Program-made: the position numbers and the translations under genes
Notes under the pieces: model-generated
Database searches by the model: none
The model's input: only the letters and a program-made list of their open reading frames with translations
Told to the model about the DNA's origin: nothing
DNA from: Arthrobacter crusticola
GTDB lineage: Bacteria; Actinomycetota; Actinomycetes; Actinomycetales; Micrococcaceae
DNA length: 64,000 bases
Direction: 5' to 3'
Assembly: GCF_004357995.1 (NCBI RefSeq)
Contig: NZ_SMTK01000003.1
Location: forward strand, 62,001-126,000
Shown: piece by piece, positions 41,642 to 50,410 of the stretch
Layout: every line of letters starts with the position of its first letter
Position numbering within the stretch: position 1 is the first letter of the stretch

Positions 41642-42688
41642 ATGGCATCCGTTGTCAGTTTCACCTCTCCGCGCGTTGCGGAAATCACCGACGAGTCCGA
41701 AGCCGCACTCGCCGGCAACGAGGTCCGCATCCGCACCCTCTACTCGGGCATCTCCGCCGGCACCGAGCTCACCGCCTACCGCGGCAGCAACCCCTACCTG
41801 CAGAAGAAGTGGAGCCCCGAGCGGCGCCTGTTCGTCGACGGCGAATCGACCCTTTCCTACCCGGTCCACGGCTGGGGCTACGAGGAGGTCGGCGAGGTCG
41901 TCGAGCTGGGCTCCGACGTGACCACCGTCGCCCTCGGCGACCGCATCTGGGGCACCTGGGGCCACCGGTCCTCCACCGTGAAGACCGAGGAGTACGCCGC
42001 CGCGCGAATCCTCGACCCCTCCGCGGATCCCAGGATCGGCATCTTCTCGCAGATCGGGGCCATCGCCCTGAACGTCGTGCTCGACGCCGACATCCACGTG
42101 GGCGAGACGGTCGCCGTCTTCGGGCTGGGAGTGCCCGGCCAGATCGTCGCGCAGCTGGCCCGGCTCAACGGCGCCCGCGTGATCGCCGTCGACGGCATCG
42201 CCGGCCGGCGCAAGCTCGCCGAGGAACTCGGTGCGGACATCGTCCTCGACCCGGCCGACGGGAACGTCGCCGAACGCATCCGCGAGCTCACCGGAGGCCG
42301 CGGCGCCGACGCCGCCCTCGAGGTGACCGGCAACCACCGGGCACTCCACGAGGCGATCCGCTCGGTGGCCTACAGCTCACGCGTCTGCGCCGCGGGCTTC
42401 CTGCAGGGCGACGGTATGGGCCTGCGCCTCGGCGAGGAGTTCCACCACAACCGCATCCAGGTCATCTCCTCGCAGATCTCCGGGGTGTCCCCGGCCCTGC
42501 AGCACCGGTGGGACACCTACCGGCTCAACACCACCGCCATCGACCTGGCCGTCACCGGGAAGCTGAACCTCGTGGACCTGATCTCCCACACCGTCCCCCT
42601 GGCCGACGCCGCGGCCGCCTTCAGCATGCTCGATGAAAACCCGCAGGACGCCCTCCAGGTCGTCCTCAGCTTTGAGGAGAACAAGTGA
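41642..42688 (+). CDS. Zinc-type (MDR) alcohol/sugar dehydrogenase
   Basis: A 348-residue medium-chain dehydrogenase. The N-terminal GroES-like domain has RTLYSGISAGTELTAYRGSNPY and the substrate/NAD region has VFGLGVPGQIVAQLARLNGARVIAVDG. The usual structural-zinc Cys cluster and the catalytic CxxH are not seen at their normal places (SGISAGTE replaces the Cys ligand), so it may be zinc-independent, as in bacteriochlorophyllide-type or polyketide enoyl-reductase relatives. Of two nearby in-frame ATGs, the second is better placed from AAGGA. Role: probable second oxidation or reduction in the sugar pathway. Confidence 0.84.
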   Translation: MASVVSFTSPRVAEITDESEAALAGNEVRIRTLYSGISAGTELTAYRGSNPYLQKKWSPERRLFVDGESTLSYPVHGWGYEEVGEVVELGSDVTTVALGDRIWGTWGHRSSTVKTEEYAAARILDPSADPRIGIFSQIGAIALNVVLDADIHVGETVAVFGLGVPGQIVAQLARLNGARVIAVDGIAGRRKLAEELGADIVLDPADGNVAERIRELTGGRGADAALEVTGNHRALHEAIRSVAYSSRVCAAGFLQGDGMGLRLGEEFHHNRIQVISSQISGVSPALQHRWDTYRLNTTAIDLAVTGKLNLVDLISHTVPLADAAAAFSMLDENPQDALQVVLSFEENK

Positions 42689-43497
42689 CTTTTCGGCTCG
42701 CAATCCAGGAACACTTCCTTGAGGGCAGGAACCTCATGGAGAAGTTCGACTTCGCGCAGGAGCGCGGCTTCGACGGCATCGAGCTGCTGGGCAAGGGCGA
42801 CGGGATCTTCGCCGGACGCTCCGCGGAACTCCGTGAGGCCCGCGCCGCCGGGGTCGTAATGCCCAGCGTCTGCGTGAACATGGACCACTTCATCGGTGAC
42901 TTCGATCCCGGCCGGGCCAAGGATGCCCGAGAGCAGATGAAGCACCTGCTCTCGGGCATCGCCGAGGCCGGAGGGTTCGGCGCCGTCACGCCCAACGCCT
43001 ACGCCCTGTTCAGCCGCCGGCTTCCCCCGTTCGAGCCGCCCCGCAGCGACGAGGAATCGCGTGCGGTCCTCGTCGAGGCCCTGGCGGAGCTTGGGGAGCA
43101 CGCCGCCGCCGAAGGCGCCCTGGTCCTGCTCGAACCCCTGAACCGGTACGAGGACTTTATGGTCAACACCCTCGCCGACGCCGTCTCCATCGTCGAGGAG
43201 GTGTCGTCTCCGGGTGTCGCCGTCATCGCCGACACCTTCCATATGTCCATCGAGGAGGCGGACATCCCCGCCTCCATCCGGGCCGCCGGGAAGCATATCC
43301 GCCACGTCCAGCTCGGCGACAGCAACCGGCTTGAGCCGGGTGCCGGCCACTATGACTGGCCCGCGACGCTCGCCGCGCTGGAGGAGATCGGCTACGACGG
43401 ATGGCTCGCCATGGAGTGCCGCCTCAGCGGCCCGGTCCGGGACGTCCTCCCAAAGGTCTCGGCCCTGCTGAAGAGCCCTGCCCTGCTGAAGAACTAG
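42685..43497 (+). CDS. Ketose 3-epimerase-like TIM-barrel protein
   Basis: A 270-residue AP_endonuc_2/DTE-like protein. Metal-site segments in order are [40 protein letters not shown] and LAMECR, giving Glu, Asp, His and Glu. The LNRYE-NT and GDSNR-PG signatures match the D-tagatose 3-epimerase group and the epimerase in the first locus. GTG overlaps the dehydrogenase stop (GTGA). It would act on the keto product made by the Gfo/Idh/MocA enzyme, as an epimerase or keto-sugar lyase. Confidence 0.83.
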   Translation: MTFRLAIQEHFLEGRNLMEKFDFAQERGFDGIELLGKGDGIFAGRSAELREARAAGVVMPSVCVNMDHFIGDFDPGRAKDAREQMKHLLSGIAEAGGFGAVTPNAYALFSRRLPPFEPPRSDEESRAVLVEALAELGEHAAAEGALVLLEPLNRYEDFMVNTLADAVSIVEEVSSPGVAVIADTFHMSIEEADIPASIRAAGKHIRHVQLGDSNRLEPGAGHYDWPATLAALEEIGYDGWLAMECRLSGPVRDVLPKVSALLKSPALLKN

Positions 43498-43523
43498 GCG
43501 AAAGCCGCGACGAACGGATTCTC

Positions 43524-44285
43524 ATGCAGCACAGCACCATCCCGCCCCTGCGGATCACCGTCTGGAACGAGGGCATCCACGAGAGAACCGAACCGGGGGT
43601 CGCCGCCATCTACCCCGAGGGCATCCACGGCGCCATCGCCGACGGTCTCCGGCTCCTGCTCGACGGGGACCCGGTGATCCGGACGGCCGTCCTGGCCGAC
43701 CCCGAGCACGGGCTCACCGAGGAGGTCCTCGCGGAGACCGACGTCCTCCTGTGGTGGGGCCACATCGCCCACGACCAGGTGTCCGACGAGGTGGTGGAGC
43801 GGGTCCAGCGGCACGTGCTGGGCGGGATGGGCCTGCTCGTGCTGCACTCGGGCCACTTCTCCAAGATCTTCACCCGGCTGATGGGCACCACCTGCTCCCT
43901 GCTGTGGCGCAACGGGGCGGAACGGGAACTCGTCTGGAACGTAAACCCCGCCCACCCCATCACGGCCGGGATCGAAGGTCCCCTGGTGATCGATAAACAG
44001 GAAACCTACGGGGAGTTCTTCGACATCCCCACCCCGGATGACCTGGTGTTCATCAGCTCCTTCAGCGGCGGCGAGGTCTTCCGCTCGGGAGTGACGTTCA
44101 CCCGGGGGCGCGGACGCATCTTCTACTTCAGCCCCGGAGACCAGGCGTATCCCGTCTACTACCATCCCCAGATCCGAAGGGTCCTGGCCAACGGCGTCCG
44201 CTGGGCGGCGCAGACCGCGGCCGGTCGGACACCGCCCGCGGTCACCAACCCGTCCCGCGGCTGGTTCCAGGACTCCCCGGCCTGA
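43524..44285 (+). CDS. ThuA domain-containing protein
   Basis: A 253-residue ThuA-like protein (trehalose-utilization family, glutamine-amidotransferase-like fold). Characteristic segments are [80 protein letters not shown] and the [16 protein letters not shown] end. In rhizobia, ThuA acts with ThuB to turn trehalose and maltitol into 3-keto forms, so its presence beside the Gfo/Idh/MocA gene is informative. The ATG at 43524 has only a weak ribosome site. It sits 26 nt after the epimerase. Confidence 0.86.
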   Translation: MQHSTIPPLRITVWNEGIHERTEPGVAAIYPEGIHGAIADGLRLLLDGDPVIRTAVLADPEHGLTEEVLAETDVLLWWGHIAHDQVSDEVVERVQRHVLGGMGLLVLHSGHFSKIFTRLMGTTCSLLWRNGAERELVWNVNPAHPITAGIEGPLVIDKQETYGEFFDIPTPDDLVFISSFSGGEVFRSGVTFTRGRGRIFYFSPGDQAYPVYYHPQIRRVLANGVRWAAQTAAGRTPPAVTNPSRGWFQDSPA

Positions 44286-44344
44286 CCGGCCGGGACATCA
44301 GGCTCACCCGTACGCACCCCACCGATTCGACAAGAAAGCACTCC

Positions 44345-45625
44345 ATGAAACGCCTTGCAGCTCTCCGGATCCCTGCGGTCACCGCCGCGTTCGCCTTCGC
44401 CGTCACGGGATGCACCGGCACCTCGTCGGCCGCGGAGAAGGACAGCGGGGGAGGCGAGCAGATCCGCTACCTCATCGAGCAGCCCGAGGACTCGGCCGCC
44501 GTCGACCTGATCAACGAGGACATTGCGGTCTTCGAGAAGCAGAACCCGGGCATCGACGTCGAACTCGAGGTCCTGCCCACTGACAATATGCGCACTGTGC
44601 TCCAGACCCAGCTGCGCTCCGGCGAGGGCCCCGACATCTTCAACTGGGGCTCCGGCCCGGGCTACGCCGGGGCGCTGGCCGACGCCGGGCTGCTCCACGA
44701 CCTGACGGACGCCTACGAGGAGTACGACTGGCCCGTCTATGAGTTCGCCAAGGAGCGCGTGACCTTCGACGGCAAGGTCTACGGGGTGCCCGGGGACATC
44801 GAAACCGTCGGACTCTTCTACAACAAGCAGGTCTTCGACGAGCTCGGGATCAGCGAGCCCACGAACCTGGGGGAACTCGAGGCCGCCGCGGCGACCCTCG
44901 CCAAGAAGGGAATCACCCCGTTCGCGGCCAGTGACAAGGAAGGCTGGCAGGGCGGGCACCTGCTGAGCATGGCCTTGTCCAGCCGGGTCGGCGCCGATGG
45001 CGTGGACAAGCTGCTCAGCGGCGAGATGCCCTGGACCTCCCCTGAGGTCGTCGCGGCCCTGGACACGTGGAAGTCCTTCAACGCCGCCGGCTACCTCCCG
45101 GACTTCCCCACCTCCCTGACCTACGACGGCGCCAATGCCCTCTTCTACTCGGGGGAGGCCGCCATCCTGCCCACCGGCAGCTGGGCCACCGACGAGATCG
45201 CCAAGAACACCGACTTCGAGGTCGGCTTCATTCCCTTCCCCGCCGAGGACGGTCCGGGAATCTTCAGCGGCGGGCTTGGGTCCGGCCCGTTCATCTCGGC
45301 CGCGTCCAAGAACACCGAGGCGGCCGAAAAGTTCCTCGACTACATGGTGACCCCCGAGCACGGACGGTGGACCGTTGAGAACTTCAACACCATCCCGCCG
45401 TTCCCGGTGGAGACCGAGGGCATCGACGCCGATCCCCTGTTCGCCCAGGTCATCGAGGACGCCTCGAAGATTTCGGACGGCACCGGCGAATTCGGCTCCA
45501 ACGTCGACGTCCTGTCGACGGACGTCTTCAATGACGCAATGTGGAAGGGCGTGCAGGGCATGCTGACCGACCAAAAGAGCGCCCAGGACGTCGCCGCCGA
45601 CCTCGACGCCGCCTTCAAGAAGTAG
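44345..45625 (+). CDS. Extracellular solute-binding protein, family 1 (sugar ABC transporter), copy B
   Basis: A 426-residue lipoprotein with lipobox VTGC near residue 23 and a two-lobe COG1653 domain. It is a full-length paralogue of the binding protein at 38.5 kb, with an identical layout and many shared runs (RTVLQTQLRSGEGPDIFN, KEGWQGGHL, PFPAEDGPGIF, DPLFAQVIED). No second permease pair is present, so both binders probably deliver to the same MalF/MalG-like channel, perhaps with different ligands or affinities. A strong hairpin follows its stop. Confidence 0.92.
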   Translation: MKRLAALRIPAVTAAFAFAVTGCTGTSSAAEKDSGGGEQIRYLIEQPEDSAAVDLINEDIAVFEKQNPGIDVELEVLPTDNMRTVLQTQLRSGEGPDIFNWGSGPGYAGALADAGLLHDLTDAYEEYDWPVYEFAKERVTFDGKVYGVPGDIETVGLFYNKQVFDELGISEPTNLGELEAAAATLAKKGITPFAASDKEGWQGGHLLSMALSSRVGADGVDKLLSGEMPWTSPEVVAALDTWKSFNAAGYLPDFPTSLTYDGANALFYSGEAAILPTGSWATDEIAKNTDFEVGFIPFPAEDGPGIFSGGLGSGPFISAASKNTEAAEKFLDYMVTPEHGRWTVENFNTIPPFPVETEGIDADPLFAQVIEDASKISDGTGEFGSNVDVLSTDVFNDAMWKGVQGMLTDQKSAQDVAADLDAAFKK

Positions 45626-45634
45626 AACCCCGGG

Positions 45635-45660
45635 ACGGCCCGCCCGCCCGGGCGGGCCGT
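45635..45660. terminator. GC-rich hairpin between binding protein B and the ADP-ribosylglycohydrolase gene
   Basis: A perfect 11-bp stem (ACGGCCCGCCC / GGGCGGGCCGT) with a 4-nt loop lies 9 bp after the binding-protein stop. There is no U-tract. Intergenic hairpins after binding-protein genes usually reduce read-through or stabilise the upstream message; this one leaves the last gene of the locus at lower expression, or ends the operon. Confidence 0.55.
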
Positions 45661-45725
45661 TCCCGACCGCCGGCCCCCTGAACCACCGGCACCCCCACAC
45701 ACCCCCGAACAGCAACGAGGAAAAC

Positions 45726-47027
45726 ATGCACGACGTACTCGACCCCCGCGACATCGTCCCCGACGAGGCCGAACAGCTGGCCCATTCCGGCTACGCCGTC
45801 GGCGACCTTGAACAGCAGGCACGGGAGGCGGCGGCGGCGTCGGACCTTCCCCGCCTCGCCTCGATCGCGCAGACCCTCGCCGGGCTGGAGCGGGATTCCG
45901 ACTGGGCCTACGACGAGCCCGGCGATGAGGACGCCCTGCTCGCCCTGGCCGGCACGGTGGAAAAGACCGCCTATGCGCCGTCCGAACTCCCCGGGCGCAT
46001 CCGGGGGGCCTGGCTCGGCCGGGCTGTGGGCAACACGATGGGAAAGCCGATCGAAGGGCTCACCCGGCGCGAGGTGGAGACCTACCTGCGGGCCGCCGGC
46101 CAGTGGCCCCAGACGGGCTACATCAAGCTGCTGGACCCGCTGCCCGCCGGCGTCGAGCGGCTCCACCCCTCGGCCCCGACCGCATCCGCCGGGAGCTTCA
46201 CCGAAGTGCCCCGCGACGACGATATCGACTGGACCATCCTGGGGCTGAACCTGCTCGAAACCCACGGGCGCGGCCTGACGACCGAACACATCGCCGCCGA
46301 ATGGCTGGGCCGGATGCCGTTCACCCAGATCTACACGGCCGAGCGCGCCGCCTACCGGAACCTCATCTCCGGCCTGCAGGCGCCGGCCACCGCCACCGAG
46401 GCCAACCCCTACCGGGAGTGGATCGGCGCGCTCATCCGCGGGGACATCTTCGGGTACGTGAACCCCGGGGACCCGGCGGAGGCCGCTAGGCTGGCCCTCG
46501 TGGACGCCCGCCTCAGCCACACCGCCAACGGCGTCTACGGCGAGATGTGGGCCGCGGCGCTCCTGGCGGCGGCGTTCGCGACCGACTCGGCGCGGGAGGC
46601 CCTGGGCACCGCGCTGCGCGTTGTCCCCGCGCGCTCCCGGCTGGCCGAGGCCCTCCGCGGGGTCGTCGAGCTCTTCGACGGCGGCGCGTCCTCCGAGGAG
46701 GCCCTGGACTGGGTGGACGAGACGCTCGGCCACTACAGCTGGGTCCACACCATCCACAACGCCGCCCTGATCTCGATCGGCCTGCTGTGGGGCAGGGACT
46801 TCGCCGGCGCCGTCGCCATCGCGATCTCCGGCGGGCGCGACACCGACTCCACCGCGGCCACCGTGGGCAGCGCCTACGGTGCCCTGCACGGGGACCAGGC
46901 GGTTCCGGCCGAACTCGTGGGTACCACGCACGAGCACGTGCGCAGCGACGTGCGCGGCTACGACCACATCACCATCGACGAACTCGCTGAGCGCACCCTG
47001 CGGCTGGTTCCCGGCCGGGCCGAATAG
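45726..47027 (+). CDS. ADP-ribosylglycohydrolase-family protein
   Basis: A 433-residue protein of the ADP-ribosyl-glycohydrolase (DraG/ARH) fold. After an ~85-residue helical N-terminal extension comes RIRGAWLGRAVGNTMGKPIEG (typical GAWxGxAxGDA-like start), then the metal-site acidic cluster VPRDDDIDWTILGL and, near the end, GRDTDSTAATVGSAYGALHG with the Asp residues that bind two metals. The N-terminal DDT of classical enzymes reads DDDIDWT. ARH members often occur in carbohydrate loci and may hydrolyse N- or O-glycosides instead of protein ADP-ribose. AGGAAA precedes the ATG. Confidence 0.86.
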   Translation: MHDVLDPRDIVPDEAEQLAHSGYAVGDLEQQAREAAAASDLPRLASIAQTLAGLERDSDWAYDEPGDEDALLALAGTVEKTAYAPSELPGRIRGAWLGRAVGNTMGKPIEGLTRREVETYLRAAGQWPQTGYIKLLDPLPAGVERLHPSAPTASAGSFTEVPRDDDIDWTILGLNLLETHGRGLTTEHIAAEWLGRMPFTQIYTAERAAYRNLISGLQAPATATEANPYREWIGALIRGDIFGYVNPGDPAEAARLALVDARLSHTANGVYGEMWAAALLAAAFATDSAREALGTALRVVPARSRLAEALRGVVELFDGGASSEEALDWVDETLGHYSWVHTIHNAALISIGLLWGRDFAGAVAIAISGGRDTDSTAATVGSAYGALHGDQAVPAELVGTTHEHVRSDVRGYDHITIDELAERTLRLVPGRAE

Positions 47028-47047
47028 GGCAACGGGCCCAGCCCGGC

Positions 47048-47085
47048 GCGTCCGCGGCACCGCTTCCGGGCGGCGCCGCGGACGC
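47048..47085 (+). terminator. Hairpin after the sugar operon
   Basis: A perfect 11-bp stem (GCGTCCGCGGC / GCCGCGGACGC) with a 16-nt loop lies 20 bp after the stop codon. It probably ends the plus-strand sugar operon. Confidence 0.6.
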
Positions 47086-47195
47086 ACCGTGTACCCGGCC
47101 GGGCGGCCCCCACCACGGGGCAGCCGGCATTAAGGTAACGCCCAGCATGATGGCCTACGGTGGGAGGTTGAACCCACCGCCCAGCGAGGAAACCC

Positions 47196-47843
47196 ATGAC
47201 GAACTCCCTGCCGTTCTGGCAAAAACGGCTGCTGCTCATCCTGGCCGGAGTGGCCGTGCTGGCCCTGATGGGCCTGGTCTTCACCGCCGGGCGCGTGTCC
47301 GCCGGGCAGGAGCACCCCGGCGGGAGCAGCGCCGACGCCGGCTTCGCCCGCGACATGCAGGTGCACCATGCCCAGGCCGTGGAGATGTCCCTGCTGATCC
47401 GCGACCGCAGCACCGACGAGGACCTGCGGTCCGTCGCCTACGACATCGCGCTCACCCAGCAGCACCAGATCGGCCAGATGTACGCCTGGCTTGAGGAGTG
47501 GGGCCTGCCCCAGAGCAGCTCCGCGCCCGCGATGGCATGGCTTGACTCCTCCGCCGGCGGCCACCACGGCGGGCAGGACGGCGCCCCGGCGCACACCGCC
47601 GGAGCGCTCATGCCGGGCATGGCCACCCCGGAGCAGCTCGCAGAACTGAAGTCGTCCTCCGGCGTCGAGGCCGAACGCCTCTTCCTCGAACTCATGATCG
47701 ACCACCACACCGCCGGCGCCGAGATGGCCGAGGCCGGCGCCGAACTGGCCGAGACCGCCCAGGTGCGCTCCCTGGCCACCAAGATGGCCACGGCGCAGCA
47801 GGCCGAAATCGGCGCCTTGAAGGACCTGCTTGACCGGCGTTAG
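47196..47843 (+). CDS. DUF305 domain-containing membrane-anchored protein
   Basis: A 215-residue protein with an N-terminal membrane segment (about residues 11-30) and a DUF305 domain, a ferritin-like four-helix fold. The hallmark paired motifs are FARDMQVHHAQAVEMSLLIRD and FLELMIDHHTAGAEMAE, containing HH pairs that could bind metal (copper, for example). A His/Gly-rich loop (SAGGHHGGQDG) lies between them. It is followed after 81 nt by a DUF3105 gene, a common partner in actinobacteria. Function unproven. Confidence 0.88.
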   Translation: MTNSLPFWQKRLLLILAGVAVLALMGLVFTAGRVSAGQEHPGGSSADAGFARDMQVHHAQAVEMSLLIRDRSTDEDLRSVAYDIALTQQHQIGQMYAWLEEWGLPQSSSAPAMAWLDSSAGGHHGGQDGAPAHTAGALMPGMATPEQLAELKSSSGVEAERLFLELMIDHHTAGAEMAEAGAELAETAQVRSLATKMATAQQAEIGALKDLLDRR

Positions 47844-47924
47844 CCGGCACCGGCGGTAGATTGGACTACAGCCGGTGCGCCCGCGCAGGGCGCTCCCCAT
47901 TCCGCCACGAAGGACAGATAACCG

Positions 47925-48563
47925 TTGAACAAGAAGAGAGCCCAGCAGAACTCGGACCGCCAGGCACGGCTTGCCGCCATTCAGGCCCAGCAGCGGGCCA
48001 GTGAACGCAAGCGCAGCGCTCTGATTTTCGGCGGCATCGGCGCTGTCATCCTCGCGATCATCATCGCGGTGACCCTGGTGATCGTCAATCAGGTCCAGGC
48101 CAACAACGCCGCCAAGGAGGCCGCCGCCAAGCCGATCGAGGGCGTGGCGACCTTCGAGGACCTGGGCCGGGAGCATACCGACGAAGAGGTCACCTACGAG
48201 CAGTCCCCTCCGGTCGGCGGGGACCACAGCCCCATCTGGCTCAACTGCGGCGTGTACACCGAAACGGTGCCCGACACGAACGCCGTCCACTCCCTCGAGC
48301 ACGGCGCCGTCTGGATCAGCTACCAGCCCGATCTGGCCCAGGCCGAGATCGATGCGCTCACCGACCTCGTCGGCTCCCGCAGCTACGTGGTCCTGAGCCC
48401 GCACGCCGACCAGGAATCCCCGATCGCAGCCACCGCGTGGGGCCTGCAGCTTGAGGTCGACTCCGCCGACGATCCCCGGCTGGCGGCGTTTATGGAAAAG
48501 TACATCCAGGGCGAGCAGACCCCCGAGCCCGGTGCGTCCTGCTCCGGCGGCATCACCCCGTAA
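47925..48563 (+). CDS. DUF3105 domain-containing protein
   Basis: A 212-residue single-pass membrane protein. A basic, Gln-rich cytoplasmic N-terminus (~35 residues) precedes the transmembrane segment (about 33-55) and an outer DUF3105 domain with VGGDHSPIWLNCGVYTE, AVHSLEHGAVWISY and AWGLQLEVDS. The conserved His, Cys and Glu suggest metal binding. The start is TTG, supported by AAGGACA upstream; no better start lies in frame. It pairs with the DUF305 gene. Confidence 0.87.
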   Translation: MNKKRAQQNSDRQARLAAIQAQQRASERKRSALIFGGIGAVILAIIIAVTLVIVNQVQANNAAKEAAAKPIEGVATFEDLGREHTDEEVTYEQSPPVGGDHSPIWLNCGVYTETVPDTNAVHSLEHGAVWISYQPDLAQAEIDALTDLVGSRSYVVLSPHADQESPIAATAWGLQLEVDSADDPRLAAFMEKYIQGEQTPEPGASCSGGITP

Positions 48564-48605
48564 CAGGGCGTAGAAGCAACAGCACAGCGAAGTAGCAGCA
48601 CAGAA

Positions 48606-48638
48606 AACGGCGGGCCCGGGACAACCGGGCCCGCCGTT
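48606..48638. terminator. Bidirectional terminator between DUF3105 and prfC
   Basis: A perfect 14-bp stem (AACGGCGGGCCCGG / CCGGGCCCGCCGTT) with a 5-nt loop lies between two convergent genes, 42 bp from one and 30 bp from the other. It is flanked by A-rich sequence on the left and T-containing sequence on the right, so it can serve both strands. Confidence 0.85.
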
Positions 48639-48668
48639 CTGTTCGATGCCGTTGTGGTTGACGGCGGC

Positions 48669-50279
48669 CTAGTCGATGGCGGCGCCGATCGGCTCAAGCA
48701 CCACACCCGGGTAGTCCTTGCGGAAGTGCCCGACCTTCCACTTGTCGCCGAAGACGGCGATGACCTCGCCGTCGGCGCGGCGCAGGATCTCCCCGCCGCG
48801 GAAGGTCTCAGGGACCCCGGTGCTTCCGGGGGCCACGGCCATGGCCAGGGTGTAGGTGAGGTGATCGAGCGAGGTGGGCGCGTTGAACTCCGTGCCCAGC
48901 CGCTGCGCGGCGACCTCGAACTGCAGCGCGCCCACCGCGGCGAGCACCGGTGCCTGGTCGCCACGAAGGTCCGAACGCAGCACCTGGACCACGCCCTCGT
49001 GCTCGAGCTGCTCGATCCCGCGGCGGAACTGCTTATACCGGCCCGGATCCTTCGCCCGGGCGACGGCGAACAGCTCGGGGGAGAACCGGGGAATGTCGGG
49101 GAAGCGCACGGGTTCCTCGGCGAAGAGGCTGTCTCCGACGCGCAGGCTGGTGGCGTTGACCAGCCCGACGACGTCGCCCGGCCAGGCGGTGTCGACGACC
49201 TCGCGGCTGCGGCCCAGGACGCGGTGGGCGTACTTGGTGGCGAAGGGCTTGCCAGTGCGCTGGTTGGTGATGACCATGCCGCGCTCGAAGCTGCCGGAGC
49301 AGATCCGCAGGTAGGCGATATGGTCGCGGTGGGAGCTGTCCTGACCGGCCTGGACCTTGAAGACGAAGCCGGAGAACGGGGATTCCAGCGGGCGGGGCTC
49401 ATCGGTGAGCGTCTCCCGCGGTGAGGGTGCCGGGCCCAGGTCGACAAGGGTGTCGAGCAGCTGGGAGACGCCGAAGTTCTTTGCGGCGGCGGCGAACAGG
49501 ACCGGGGTCTGCCGGGCCGCGGCGAACTCGGCCGTGTCGAAGGCACCGTTCGAGGATTCGACGAGCCCGGCCTCCTCCTCGGCCTCGACCCACCGCGCAG
49601 CCTCGATCGGGTCGAGCTCCGCGGGCCGCACCTCGGTCTCCGTCGCCGCCTGGGCGCCGCCGTCGACGGCCTCGAGCCGGAAGGCCCGCTTGCCCGGGAT
49701 ATCGAGCAGCCCATGGAAGTCTCCGGCGATCCCTGCGGGCCAGGTCAGAGGCACCGGCGTCATGCCGGTCCGCTCGCCGATGTCGTCGATGAGGCCCAGC
49801 GCGTCGAGGCCGGGGCGGTCCCACTTGTTGATGACCGTGATGATGGGGATGTTCCTGGCCTTGCAGACGGCCAGGAGCTTCACCGTCTGCGGCTCGAAGC
49901 CCTTCGCGGCGTCAATGAGCATCACGGCCGAGTCCACGGCGGCGAGCACCCGGTAAGTGTCCTCGGAGAAGTCCGCGTGGCCGGGGGTGTCGACGACGTT
50001 GAGGATCGTGTCACGGTAGGTCAGCTGCAGGGCTGCCGAGCTGATCGAGATTCCACGCTCCTGCTCGATGCCCATCCAGTCAGAGACGGTGGCGTGGCGG
50101 CTGGACTTGCCGTGGGTGACCCCGGCGTCCTGGATGGCGCGGGCCAGCAGGGCCAGGGCCTCGGTCAGGGTCGACTTGCCGGCGTCGGGGTGGGAAATCA
50201 CGGCGAAGGTGCGGCGCCGGGAGGCTTCACGCCGGACGGCCGCGGGATCGGTGGGGAGGGATTCGGTAAGAACGGGCAC
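48669..50279 (-). CDS. prfC: Peptide chain release factor 3
   Basis: A 536-residue translational GTPase that recycles RF1/RF2 after peptide release. The G domain has SHPDAGKST (29-37), DTPGHADF and NKWD. The RF3-specific stretch HGKSSRHATVSDWMGIEQERGISISSAA follows the P-loop, and the C-terminal domain III begins near GRYKQFRRGIEQLEHEGVVQVL. The start is GTG at 50279, set by alignment with the usual RF3 N-terminus (EASRRRTFAVISHP); GGAG is very close upstream, so the ribosome site is poor and the mRNA may be leaderless. Confidence 0.95.
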   Translation of the reverse strand: MPVLTESLPTDPAAVRREASRRRTFAVISHPDAGKSTLTEALALLARAIQDAGVTHGKSSRHATVSDWMGIEQERGISISSAALQLTYRDTILNVVDTPGHADFSEDTYRVLAAVDSAVMLIDAAKGFEPQTVKLLAVCKARNIPIITVINKWDRPGLDALGLIDDIGERTGMTPVPLTWPAGIAGDFHGLLDIPGKRAFRLEAVDGGAQAATETEVRPAELDPIEAARWVEAEEEAGLVESSNGAFDTAEFAAARQTPVLFAAAAKNFGVSQLLDTLVDLGPAPSPRETLTDEPRPLESPFSGFVFKVQAGQDSSHRDHIAYLRICSGSFERGMVITNQRTGKPFATKYAHRVLGRSREVVDTAWPGDVVGLVNATSLRVGDSLFAEEPVRFPDIPRFSPELFAVARAKDPGRYKQFRRGIEQLEHEGVVQVLRSDLRGDQAPVLAAVGALQFEVAAQRLGTEFNAPTSLDHLTYTLAMAVAPGSTGVPETFRGGEILRRADGEVIAVFGDKWKVGHFRKDYPGVVLEPIGAAID

Positions 50280-50343
50280 ACTCCATTGTCGCTGATCGGC
50301 TGTCCGTGCCCCGCCGGGGCCGACGGGGCACGGAGCTGGGGGG

Positions 50344-50374
50344 TCCGCCGGGCGGGCAGCGCCCGCCCGGCGGA
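50344..50374 (-). terminator. Terminator of the MFS exporter gene
   Basis: A perfect 14-bp stem (TCCGCCGGGCGGGC / GCCCGCCCGGCGGA) with a 3-nt loop lies 37 bp beyond the minus-strand stop of the MFS gene, upstream of prfC. Confidence 0.8.
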
Positions 50375-50410
50375 ACCCAGTCAGGAGGAGCGGCGTCAGG
50401 AGGAACCCGG

